From Thiomicrospira microaerophila (GTDB taxonomy: Bacteria > Pseudomonadota > Gammaproteobacteria > Thiomicrospirales > Thiomicrospiraceae), in assembly GCF_000934765.1 (NCBI RefSeq), contig NZ_JYNN01000014.1:1-64000 (forward strand): a stretch of 64,000 nt of DNA. Direction: 5' to 3'. The notes under the pieces are model-generated. The model did not search any database and was not told the origin of the DNA. It worked only from the letters and a program-made list of their open reading frames with translations. The translations under genes were made by a program, and so were the position numbers. Shown here one piece after another: positions 37,801 through 44,290 of the stretch; position 1 is the stretch's first letter; the number at the start of each line of letters is the position of its first letter.

Positions 37801-37909
37801 TATCTGCACGATCCTGCCAATCGCCCAAATAGCGATACTTCAGCTCATCCTGAAAAAACTTCACAATCCGATTTTGGGTAGCGCGCTCACGCTGGCCGAC
37901 ATTACTCAT
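34811..37909 (-). CDS. hsdR: Type I restriction endonuclease subunit R
   Basis: HsdR is the translocating and cutting subunit of a type I restriction-modification complex. The 1032-residue protein has the N-terminal nuclease motif RPDIVLYVNGIALGVLELKR (PD...ExK), Walker A HTQGSGKSLTMV, the DEAD-like FVDECHRTQSGK, GFTGTPLL, a helicase motif near VDKLLTGFDAPSATYLYID and QAICRVNRLD, and a helical C-terminus. All key motifs and the length are intact. It is preceded by a 106-bp block that also occurs before a second island gene. The partner hsdM is frameshifted, so an active nuclease without methylation would be toxic unless suppressed. Confidence 0.95.
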   Translation of the reverse strand: MSNVGQRERATQNRIVKFFQDELKYRYLGDWQDRADNRNIEPGLVTDWLRGRGVSDALITRALRQLDKAAALGEGKNLYYANKDVYQLLRYGIKDKEGAGEQNQTVWLIDWENPEANDFAIAEEVSIQGEHKKRPDIVLYVNGIALGVLELKRSSVSVTKGIHQNLDNQKKDFIRSFFTTQQLVMAGNDTQGLRYGVIQTKEKYYLEWKEPVENPYAFLLDFHLSCVCSKQRFLQIIHDFMVFDAGTKKTCRHNQFFGINEAKRFIARREGGIIWHTQGSGKSLTMVWLAKWIRENVPNARVLLVTDRTELDEQIEKVFNGVDEAIYRTTSGADLINTLNEPNPWLLCSLVHKFGRSTEDEENDRPTQEFIVELQASLPSDFVPKGNLFVFVDECHRTQSGKLHEAMKSILPNALFLGFTGTPLLKKDKKKSVEVFGRYIHTYKFDEAVADGVVLDLRYEARDIDQHISSQKKVDEWFEAKTRGLSNLGKMQIKQKWGSMQKLLSSKARLEKIVADILLDMEIKSRLKDGGGNAMLVCASVYQACKAYELFSQTDLAGKCAIVTSYKPSAADIKGEETGEGLTEKLFKYDLYRKMLADYFEQPEEEAAKRVEEFEKVVKQRFIKEPGQMRLLIVVDKLLTGFDAPSATYLYIDKQMADHNLFQAICRVNRLDGDDKEYGYIVDYKDLFRSLDKAISDYTVGAFADYDQDDVKGLLKNRLEEARKDLEDALEMVKSLCEPVRAPRDTADYLHYFVAPADATQDAITEKEALRLSLYQLVAKLLRAYANVANEMPAAGFTPAEIEQIKQDVMHFEKVRDEIKLASGDLVEMKRFEPAMRHLLDMYIRADDSERIIDFEELGMIEFVVEKGTDALVEALPPGLQGKEAMAETIENNVRRKIVDENPVNPRYYEQMSVLLDELIQQRRQQSIDYQDYLEKIRQLAKQVLKPQASADHPYPSSVDSDAKRALYDNFGQDEVLVTKLDAAIRYTKKADWVGDRFKERELANAIREEAGGYDLDIARVMDLVKAQKEYH

Positions 37910-37944
37910 CCCGCCTTCCTTTTATCCAAGTTTCTCACACTCAG

Positions 37945-38050
37945 TCAACCATCGATCAAGCAACGGTCATACAAATTTATAACTTTAAATTCAATAACTT
38001 AAAAACAAAAACAAGGCCTAAAGACCTCAGAAATTCACTTCCAGTCATAC
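37945..38050. repeat. 106-bp direct repeat, copy A (before hsdR)
   Basis: This block is repeated without gaps at 40833-40938, about 88% identical. Both copies lie directly upstream of minus-strand genes (hsdR and the 406-residue AlbA_2 protein), so it probably carries their promoter and operator. On the minus strand it contains the AT-rich run TTTTTGTTTTTAAG and TATAAATTTGTATGACCG, which could hold a -10 element. Confidence 0.9.
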
Positions 38051-38064
38051 AACGATCATGCAAA

Positions 38065-39537
38065 TTATGCCCACCAAGGAATGTAACGCATGGCTTTTGT
38101 ACCCGCATCAGAGTCATAAGGCTTCAATAGCCCTGCATCCACCGTATCCCTTATGATGCGACTGGCTTGCGCTTGGTTTTTCTGCTCAATTCCAAATCGC
38201 TCACGAACAGAACTGTTATTCATCGGCTCACGATTCACATAACGCAAGCAACAATGCAAATAACACGCGTGTATCCGCTCTTCCTTGTTCATGTCCGCGA
38301 ACGTTTTATAGCTAAACAAAATACTGCGTGTATGTTTATCGGTTACTTCAAACACCGGTGCAGGAAGTTGATACAACTCCGTTTGCGACACCACCTTATC
38401 AATGCCCGATCCGCGTTCTTCACAAATCTTGATTCGGCGCATAAACGAGGCTAACGCCTCATTTCGGCTTTGTGGTGGCGAATCCAAAAAACGCTCAACG
38501 GCCACTAAAGGCACACCCGGATTGGTAATCTCCATTCGCGTCTCAAACACTTCAATCATCGGCCCCGTACCGCTAATCGAAAAATCCTGATGAATAATCG
38601 CGTTTGCGACCAACTCACGAATCGCCAACTCTGGATACATCGGTACTTCTTTACGAAATGCACGTCCAATTTCTTCATTCGACGGCAACAGGGTTTTTAA
38701 ATAATCAATCAAGCCTTCAAAGCCAACCGCATACCCCTTGTTGCCTTCAAGCTCACGAATGGTCTCCACACGGCTATTGCCTTTATACTGCACTAAGCGC
38801 ACCGCTTTTCGCCCTAAATGCTCAAAGCTTTGCAGTTTTTTGGCAAACAAAATCGCACCCAAGTTGGTGATATGCCAAAAGCCGCCCTGCGCTTCTTTAA
38901 TCAAACGCTCTGCTTTTAATGCGCTCAAAATACCCGCACGATTATCCGGCAACGGCAGGCCGGTTAAATCAAAATAAGCCGGATACTCCAACAGCTTGAG
39001 CACCTCGTCTGCGCTCACATTTGAGGCGGCATACTGCTGTTCAAACGGCGTTTTATCAAACACCCGCCACAAGGCACGTTCTTTTTCAGGAAACTCTTTC
39101 AGCTTCTTTTTATACGAACCAATTCGAATATACTCAACACCATCAAACTGCACCGGGTTATGGGTAGCCGGCTGAATTTCCAGAATCACAACCGGTAAAT
39201 CATCATTTTCACCGGCGTTAAATTCATAAAACCGAAAGTGAATCTTGGGCGACAGTTTTTGCAACAACCAGCTTTCCAGTTCCTGCTGTTTGTATTTCTC
39301 AACCGATGGTTTGAATGTAGTACCAATCACTTGATGGGTCGCATCATCCACGCCATAAACCAAATACGCACTCTGCTTACCCAACAAAGCGGCAGAATTG
39401 GCTAGGGCGGAAATGTATTCACCGATCATTAAAATATCGGCATTATGTTTAAACTCTACCCATTCGGTTTCTGCTGACAGATGACACAACTCGCGCAACA
39501 AACTGCGCAGGTGCTCCAAGCTTAATTCAACCGGCAT
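38065..39537 (-). CDS. AlbA_2/HATPase-type DNA-binding protein 1
   Basis: The 490-residue protein has an N-terminal AlbA_2 (Schlafen-like) domain (ETEWVEFKHN; AYLVYGVDDATHQVIG) and a middle HATPase_c_4-like module with LAIRELVANAIIHQDFS and ITNPG. The C-terminus has RIKICEERGSGIDKV and a winged-helix-like end. Proteins of this layout have been called putative transcriptional regulators or RecG-like ATP-binding proteins. Many sit in defence or restriction islands. Its role is unknown. It is separated by 47 bases from the similar gene that precedes it in transcription. Confidence 0.75.
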   Translation of the reverse strand: MPVELSLEHLRSLLRELCHLSAETEWVEFKHNADILMIGEYISALANSAALLGKQSAYLVYGVDDATHQVIGTTFKPSVEKYKQQELESWLLQKLSPKIHFRFYEFNAGENDDLPVVILEIQPATHNPVQFDGVEYIRIGSYKKKLKEFPEKERALWRVFDKTPFEQQYAASNVSADEVLKLLEYPAYFDLTGLPLPDNRAGILSALKAERLIKEAQGGFWHITNLGAILFAKKLQSFEHLGRKAVRLVQYKGNSRVETIRELEGNKGYAVGFEGLIDYLKTLLPSNEEIGRAFRKEVPMYPELAIRELVANAIIHQDFSISGTGPMIEVFETRMEITNPGVPLVAVERFLDSPPQSRNEALASFMRRIKICEERGSGIDKVVSQTELYQLPAPVFEVTDKHTRSILFSYKTFADMNKEERIHACYLHCCLRYVNREPMNNSSVRERFGIEQKNQAQASRIIRDTVDAGLLKPYDSDAGTKAMRYIPWWA

Positions 39538-39584
39538 AATGTGCGCCCTCCATAGTTTGGGATTCTGGCTTAATAAAACGGCTG

Positions 39585-40805
39585 TTAACGATACAAAACC
39601 GTTTTCAAATAATCTTCCGTTACAACAAAATCAGGCTGTTTTCCACTCAACTGCATGGTTAAGGGAATAATTTTAGTTCGAACGCCCATGCCACGATAAT
39701 CAACATAACCGTAATCACGCAACACCTCCATGATAATCGTATTTCTTGGCGAACGTTGCCCCGCTTTCATCTTTTCCACCGTCATCGAATTCGGCAAGGC
39801 ACCCGGACTTATAACTTCAAGACGATCTGCATAACCCGAAACTTCAATTTCAACAAAACGTGTCCAATCTCGATGTGCCAACGCATTCAACAACGCCTCA
39901 CGAACCGCCTCAAGCGAATAAAACCATTTGGTTTCACGCCGCAAACCCTTACCAACCTCACCAGACTCTTTTGATAAGAAGGGCGTCATGGCATCCATAA
40001 AGCGTTCAATAATACCGCCATCAATCAAACGCTTGTCGCCGTTATCAAAATCCCAACGGCCGACCATTGGCCCATCAAGAATCTGATCCAATTGCGCCTG
40101 ATATTCTTTATCGTCCCCCGCAAACGCCATCACGCGCAAACCCGCTTGCTTCAAATAACGGCGCGGATTTTTACCAAACAACACCAACCCTGCGATGGTG
40201 CAACAAACGCTTCCCGCCGCTTCGGTTAAAAAGCCCATACCAAGCAATCTTGCCTGCCACTGTTCGGCTGTGTTAGGAATATCCGGATCCTGTAAAACAT
40301 CTCTAACATAATTCAACAATCTCGCCTCATCCAAACAACGCCTATCCGTGCGTGGAACGGGCATCACCTCGGTATGCAACATCCCGCCCAACTCAAACAG
40401 CCGCATTTGCTGTTCTCTTGTCGCCAATCTCGACGTGCTTCCGACACGAATATAAATCTCTTCCTTTCCACCGTGGCGCACGACATAAGGTTTTGAAATC
40501 CCCATCGGAAAACTCACAACTGCAACCGCTTTTCCATCATCCAACGTAACCTCTTCGTAAAACGGCAACATCATTGGATGAATCTTGCTTTGAAAAACGT
40601 TCATCACCCATTCTTCAAGATCATCTCGTTGAACCCCGCTAATCGTTCCGTCATCTTCAACACCCAGCAGTATCCGCCCGCCTTGAAAGTTGGCTAATGC
40701 CACCACTTCTTTTGCCAGTTGTTCCGGGCGAATATCGTCACGCTTAAACTCAACACCGGAGTTTTCTCCATTGGCAATCAGTTCCAACAATTCCGCTTTA
40801 AACAT
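39585..40805 (-). CDS. AlbA_2/HATPase-type DNA-binding protein 2
   Basis: The 406-residue protein has the same organisation as its downstream neighbour: AlbA_2 start (MFKAELLELIANGENSGVEF; GRILLGVEDDGTISGV), then EAVREALLNALAHRDWT (the HATPase N-box) and VISPGALPN, ending with GVRTKIIPL. Sequence between the two proteins is only distantly similar, so this is not a recent tandem duplication. The ATG at 40805 has GGGGGAG close by; an earlier ATG at 40832 has none. Immediately upstream lies the 106-bp repeat copy B. Function unknown. Confidence 0.75.
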   Translation of the reverse strand: MFKAELLELIANGENSGVEFKRDDIRPEQLAKEVVALANFQGGRILLGVEDDGTISGVQRDDLEEWVMNVFQSKIHPMMLPFYEEVTLDDGKAVAVVSFPMGISKPYVVRHGGKEEIYIRVGSTSRLATREQQMRLFELGGMLHTEVMPVPRTDRRCLDEARLLNYVRDVLQDPDIPNTAEQWQARLLGMGFLTEAAGSVCCTIAGLVLFGKNPRRYLKQAGLRVMAFAGDDKEYQAQLDQILDGPMVGRWDFDNGDKRLIDGGIIERFMDAMTPFLSKESGEVGKGLRRETKWFYSLEAVREALLNALAHRDWTRFVEIEVSGYADRLEVISPGALPNSMTVEKMKAGQRSPRNTIIMEVLRDYGYVDYRGMGVRTKIIPLTMQLSGKQPDFVVTEDYLKTVLYR

Positions 40806-40832
40806 ACCGCTCCCCCAAGGCAATTTCATCAA

Positions 40833-40938
40833 TCAACCATCAATCAAGCAACGGTCATACAAATTTATAGCTTTAAATTCAGCAAGTTAAAAACAAAAAT
40901 AAGGCATTAAAACCTCAAAAAACCACTTCCAGTCATAC
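40833..40938. repeat. 106-bp direct repeat, copy B (before the second AlbA_2 gene)
   Basis: Gap-free counterpart of 37945-38050, carrying CAAGCAACGGTCATACAAAT and ending CACTTCCAGTCATAC in both. It begins 28 bases upstream of the ATG at 40805. Confidence 0.9.
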
Positions 40939-40968
40939 CTAACGTATGCACACTTCTTTTCTCGTTTT

Positions 40969-40995
40969 CTCGTTCCCACGCTGTGCGTGGGAATG
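40969..40995. repeat. REP-like palindrome (N-form)
   Basis: CGTTCCCACGCTGTGCGTGG followed by GAATG is the inverted partner of the palindrome at 41092-41119 and resembles 31791-31818. Confidence 0.8.
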
Positions 40996-41091
40996 CCAGC
41001 CCATTCAAGACAGTAACGAGTAAATTAAACTGACTGTGTAACTTTTTAGCACTGTAAATTACCAGAAATTCTATTTTACACACCAGCAACA

Positions 41092-41119
41092 GCGCTCCCA
41101 CGCACAGCGTGGGAGCGAG
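41092..41119. repeat. REP-like palindrome (S-form)
   Basis: GCGCTCCCACGCACAGCGTG followed by GGAGCGAG resembles 31717-31744. The order of the two forms is reversed relative to the pair at 31.7 kb, so the whole pair is present in opposite orientation. Confidence 0.8.
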
Positions 41120-41202
41120 TTAAAATATCTGCCATCAGCCGGTTTAGTGGCTGATAATCCTTTACCTCTCAAAACGGGAACAAAAAACATCCTCGCCATA
41201 CT

Positions 41203-42534
41203 TCATGACACGCCCTTAACCAAGCGGATTTTACCCGTTAGCAGTTGTTGCATCATGCCTTGTTTGATTTGGCGGGTTTTGTTGAGGCGTTGTTCAAGGG
41301 CTTGGATTTCGCTGTCCATATCCGAGAGGATTTGAGCGATGGCGGTTTGTTCTTCTTTGGATGGCATAACAACATACATATTCCGAAGCGTTCCTAATGA
41401 AACAAACTTTTGAATCCCTCCATCCATGCTATCCGCTAGATATTCCTGAAAGTGCTTAGACCTAATTAACTGAACAAGAAATTCGCCAAGCACGCATTTA
41501 GGTTTAAATAATGCAACATTCTTTATACAAAAGCTTGGATCATCTTTCAGTAAAACCGCACTTCCTACTGTTCCAATCATCGACATAATTATGTCGCCTT
41601 TATCAACCTTTGAGCGTTTATTAATCTCATAGGCATCATCAATTGATATAAGTGAGACAGTAGATAAATCTAAGATATCATTAATGATGTTCTTAGATGT
41701 TACTAACGGAATGCCTTTGTCTCTATATTTTGGCGACTCGTGAGTTCCATCCCTCACATCACATATTGATGATAAAGAATCAACCTCCCAATCCTCTGGG
41801 ATTTCGCCGAGTTCGGTGTGCTTGGTGGTTTTTGGGGTGCCGTCGGGGTGGTGGGCGAATTGCGGCAAACGAGTTTTGCCGGTGAGCAGTTGTTGCATAG
41901 TGGCGGTTTTAATCGCTTGTTTTTTGGCAATCAACTTTTCCTGCTCGCTAATCAACGCATCCACATCCGACAACGCCTCCGCAATCGCGGTTTGTTCGTG
42001 TTTGGGAGGGATAGAAACCTTTATTGATTGAAAAGCATCATTCGTAATATGAACTTGCGTACTCCCAACCATTGCTGCATTAGCAAGCTTTCTATATATT
42101 GAAGAATTTGAATAATGAATCAAGTAATTAGCTACATTTTCTGAAAGTGCTAAAAACCCATAAACACCTTGAGCAAGAACAAAAAAATCATCTTCAATCA
42201 TTCTTACCATAAGCCCAATACTTGGACCACTTGGCACTAGATCCCTTAAAACAACAATTGTATACAAACTATTAATACAATTCATTGAATGCGCATTTGC
42301 ATAATTTTTACTACAAAACTGTTGCTCATGTTCTTTAATTTTTAATATGCCGCCAAATGTAACACCGCCCTTGGGAAGAACTTTTACCCCACTTTTTGTA
42401 AAATCAGACGGTTTTAATGGAGCACCACCACGCAAACCAGTAATCAATGAACCTATCGAGCAAACCTCCCAATCCTCCGGGATCACGCCGATTTCTGTCT
42501 GTTTGTACCCAGCCGATATCGTTTGTTGGCTCAT
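41203..42534 (-). CDS. hsdS: Type I restriction-modification specificity subunit S
   Basis: HsdS chooses the DNA target for both methylation and cleavage. The 443-residue protein has two target-recognition domains, each started by a GVIPEDWEV / GEIPEDWEV motif. Conserved coiled-coil regions follow in the middle (EQTAIAEALSDVDALISEQE, ending MQQLLTGKTRL) and at the C-terminus (EQTAIAQILSDMDSEIQALE, ending MQQLLTGKIRL). Both halves are complete. The start has GGAGAAGAAT upstream. A scrap of a second hsdS start lies at 43406-43498. Confidence 0.93.
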   Translation of the reverse strand: MSQQTISAGYKQTEIGVIPEDWEVCSIGSLITGLRGGAPLKPSDFTKSGVKVLPKGGVTFGGILKIKEHEQQFCSKNYANAHSMNCINSLYTIVVLRDLVPSGPSIGLMVRMIEDDFFVLAQGVYGFLALSENVANYLIHYSNSSIYRKLANAAMVGSTQVHITNDAFQSIKVSIPPKHEQTAIAEALSDVDALISEQEKLIAKKQAIKTATMQQLLTGKTRLPQFAHHPDGTPKTTKHTELGEIPEDWEVDSLSSICDVRDGTHESPKYRDKGIPLVTSKNIINDILDLSTVSLISIDDAYEINKRSKVDKGDIIMSMIGTVGSAVLLKDDPSFCIKNVALFKPKCVLGEFLVQLIRSKHFQEYLADSMDGGIQKFVSLGTLRNMYVVMPSKEEQTAIAQILSDMDSEIQALEQRLNKTRQIKQGMMQQLLTGKIRLVKGVS

Positions 42535-43409
42535 TATTCTTCTCCTGCTTGTGTCTGCGCCAAAGCCAGTTCGAGTTCGCGTTGAAGGCTTTCACGGTCT
42601 GGCAAATACAGTTGATACTTTTGACCAATATCTTGATGTTGCACTTCGCCGAGTTTTAAATCAATCAATACAAAACAGCGCAGGATGCGATGATAAAACA
42701 CCAAATCGACTTTGTAATGACGGTTGTTTAGGGTGATGCGATATTGACGACCTACAAAAGTAAAACCTTTACCGAGTTCGAGTAGAAACGGTTGCAAGTG
42801 ATCACAAAGCGCGGTTTCCAGTTGGGTTTCAGAGATCTGATGCGCTTCTGGGATTTTTAAAAACTCGAAAATATAAGGTTCGCGCAGTAAGTCTGTCGGT
42901 TGAGTAACGACTTGCCCAAGTTGCGCTAAACAAAGCAGGCCTGCTTTATCTTTGCTGGCGGCCAATCGTAAAAAAAGCTGTGCTTGTTTTTGGCGTTTAA
43001 GCTCGGGTACAGACCAGTTTTCTGCAATGGCTTGCTGTTGGTAAAAACCCCGCTCTTGCGGATCATCGAGTTTTAACAACTCCACATAATGTGACCAACT
43101 CAATTTGTGCGAAGGCTTCGCACTTATTGGATAGGCCAGATAAAACTGTCGCATTCTGATCAGGTTGCTACGACTAAACCCTTTGCCGTGACGCAGAGTT
43201 AAATCTTGTGCTAACTGCTTGAGCAGTGCTTGACCGTATTGCGCACGCTGTTGTCCTTTTTGTTCAAACTCCACCAAATGCTGACCAATGCACCAATAGG
43301 TTTCTATCAGTTGATAATTTACCGCTTGGAGGGCTTGCGTCTGCCCATTCAAATAGGTTTGCGACACCTGTTGAATCAAGGTTTGATACGCATTGTCTTG
43401 CAAACTCAT
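42534..43409 (-). CDS. YhcG-family PD-(D/E)XK nuclease with internal deletion (DUF1016)
   Basis: The 291-residue protein has the DUF1016 N-terminal helical domain (AVNYQLIETYWCIGQHLVEFEQKG, GFSRSNLIRMRQFY) and the C-terminal nuclease core (FTFVGRQYRITLNNRHYKVDLVFYHRILRCFVLIDLK, with D...DLK catalytic residues). Family members then normally read DIGQ plus about 45 residues (including a DNPTIGIILC-type strand) before the KYxLYLP end. Here DIGQ joins KYQLYLPDRESLQREL directly, so that block appears cleanly deleted in frame. Activity may be lost. It overlaps hsdS by one base and is preceded by a chimeric hsdS/hsdM scrap. Confidence 0.85.
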   Translation of the reverse strand: MSLQDNAYQTLIQQVSQTYLNGQTQALQAVNYQLIETYWCIGQHLVEFEQKGQQRAQYGQALLKQLAQDLTLRHGKGFSRSNLIRMRQFYLAYPISAKPSHKLSWSHYVELLKLDDPQERGFYQQQAIAENWSVPELKRQKQAQLFLRLAASKDKAGLLCLAQLGQVVTQPTDLLREPYIFEFLKIPEAHQISETQLETALCDHLQPFLLELGKGFTFVGRQYRITLNNRHYKVDLVFYHRILRCFVLIDLKLGEVQHQDIGQKYQLYLPDRESLQRELELALAQTQAGEE

Positions 43410-43498
43410 ACCCGCAACTCCACAGCTTTAAGGGAATCCTCCGGAATCACGCCGATTTCCGTCTGTTTGTACCCTGCCGGTATCGTTTGTTGGCTCAT
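43406..43498 (-). pseudogene. Chimeric scrap: hsdS start joined to hsdM end
   Basis: This 30-codon frame reads MSQQTIPAGYKQTEIGVIPE, nearly identical to the first 20 residues of the intact HsdS (42534). It then switches to SLKAVELRV, close to the last residues of HsdM (HLKAMGLRV). Its TGA overlaps the ATG of the YhcG gene, just as the hsdM stop overlaps the next frame at 44287-44290. It looks like a recombination join between repeats of the hsdM end and hsdS start. Confidence 0.8.
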
Positions 43499-43532
43499 GG
43501 TTGTGCCTCCAAGGCTTGTTGGAAAAACGTCA

Positions 43533-43868
43533 TCATACAATACCTAAAAAGACGGCCAAAGCCGCATCAACTTCTTTCAATGTTGCTTTATTGGCAAAGC
43601 CAATTTTGCCACCTATTTTTGAACGCAACACCGTCATTGGCTTATCTATCATGATTTGAGAAGACTTGAATAGTCCATTGTTTTCATCTGGCTCAACCGT
43701 CAATCTGATCAAGGGAGCATCGACAATCTCACTACTCATCAGCAATACCGTAACGCTCGCAAAAGCATCGCTCAAAAACTTGTCCGATTGAATAATCAAC
43801 GCAGGTCTAGGCTTGCCAAAATCGCCAGACATCGCAACCAACACAAAATCGCCTCGATTCATTGCCAT
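43533..43868 (-). CDS. MazF/PemK-family toxin
   Basis: The 111-residue protein has the fold markers of MazF-type RNA-cutting toxins: NRGDFVLVAMSGDFGKPRPALIIQSD at the N-terminus, VLLMSSEI in the middle, and SQIMIDKPMTVLRSKIG at the end. It would cleave mRNA when its antitoxin is degraded. The start overlaps the antitoxin stop (TGGCAATGAATCG). The ATG at 43862, slightly inside, is an equal choice. Confidence 0.88.
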   Translation of the reverse strand: MAMNRGDFVLVAMSGDFGKPRPALIIQSDKFLSDAFASVTVLLMSSEIVDAPLIRLTVEPDENNGLFKSSQIMIDKPMTVLRSKIGGKIGFANKATLKEVDAALAVFLGIV

Positions 43869-44077
43869 GCACTTGCATCATCAAGGGCATCATTCATGAA
43901 ATCTTGCAGCTCACCATCAGCCTGATCAGCCGCAGCCACAATCCTCATCTGACGTTGGCACTCCCGCACGAAATCTTCTGTTCTGGTATCTTTAACCCAA
44001 ATTTGAACGGGACGATAACCAGCAGCACGCAGTTGATCACGATAATTTTGAACACGAACAGCAACAGAGGTAGCCAT
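43859..44077 (-). CDS. MazE-family antitoxin (DUF3018 type)
   Basis: The 72-residue protein begins MATSVAVRVQNYRDQLRAAG and continues YRPVQIWVKDTRTEDFVREC, typical of the DUF3018 antitoxin family: an N-terminal DNA-binding part and an acidic C-terminal toxin-wrapping tail (DFMNDALDDASAW). It is translated just before the toxin with overlap. GGAGAATC lies upstream of the ATG. Like other antitoxins, it likely represses its own promoter, where a perfect palindrome is seen. Confidence 0.88.
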   Translation of the reverse strand: MATSVAVRVQNYRDQLRAAGYRPVQIWVKDTRTEDFVRECQRQMRIVAAADQADGELQDFMNDALDDASAWQ

Positions 44078-44096
44078 GATGATTCTCCTTAAACTT

Positions 44097-44110
44097 AGTT
44101 ACATGTAACT
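44097..44110. promoter_or_regulatory. Palindromic operator candidate AGTTACATGTAACT
   Basis: A perfect 14-bp palindrome 19 bases upstream of the antitoxin start, next to a partial copy (ATAGTAAC). On the minus strand TTGATAATGTTACTATAG, which may contain promoter elements, precedes it. The position fits autoregulation by the antitoxin. Confidence 0.65.
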
Positions 44111-44149
44111 ATAGTAACATTATCAACGAAGTTTTTATCCAGATTTTTA

Positions 44150-44290
44150 TCAGCTCCAACATAAAACACCCAAATAGCTTTGCACCATCGCACTATTGAC
44201 GGCTTGGCGCACCTGCCCACGCGCTTGGCTAATAATCTATGCAATGCCTCGAACCAGTCGATCAAGAGGCACGAATTCTTCGGCTGTCAT
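44150..44290 (-). pseudogene. Remnant of a second YhcG-like (DUF1016) gene
   Basis: Starting at ATG 44290, which overlaps the hsdM stop, the frame reads MTAEEFVPLDRLVRGIA, stop, and continues in the same frame IISQARGQVRQAVNSAMVQS then YLG before a final stop at 44150. QARGQVRQAVNSAMVQSY is the DUF1016 N-terminal pattern (normally followed by WxIG). So this is a YhcG-type gene disabled by a nonsense codon and truncated. Confidence 0.75.

Larger units (their letters stand above)
40939..41202. other. Intergenic region with a REP pair
   Basis: The gap between hsdS and the AlbA_2 genes contains two REP-like palindromes and an AT-rich spacer; no gene is seen. The REP pair may serve as the transcript boundary after hsdS. 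Confidence 0.6.

Noticed and set aside
38065-40805. Tandem duplication of one AlbA_2 gene
   Set aside because: The two proteins share domain layout but little residue identity by eye; only the upstream 106-bp blocks are recent copies, and those precede hsdR and the second gene rather than both AlbA_2 genes.
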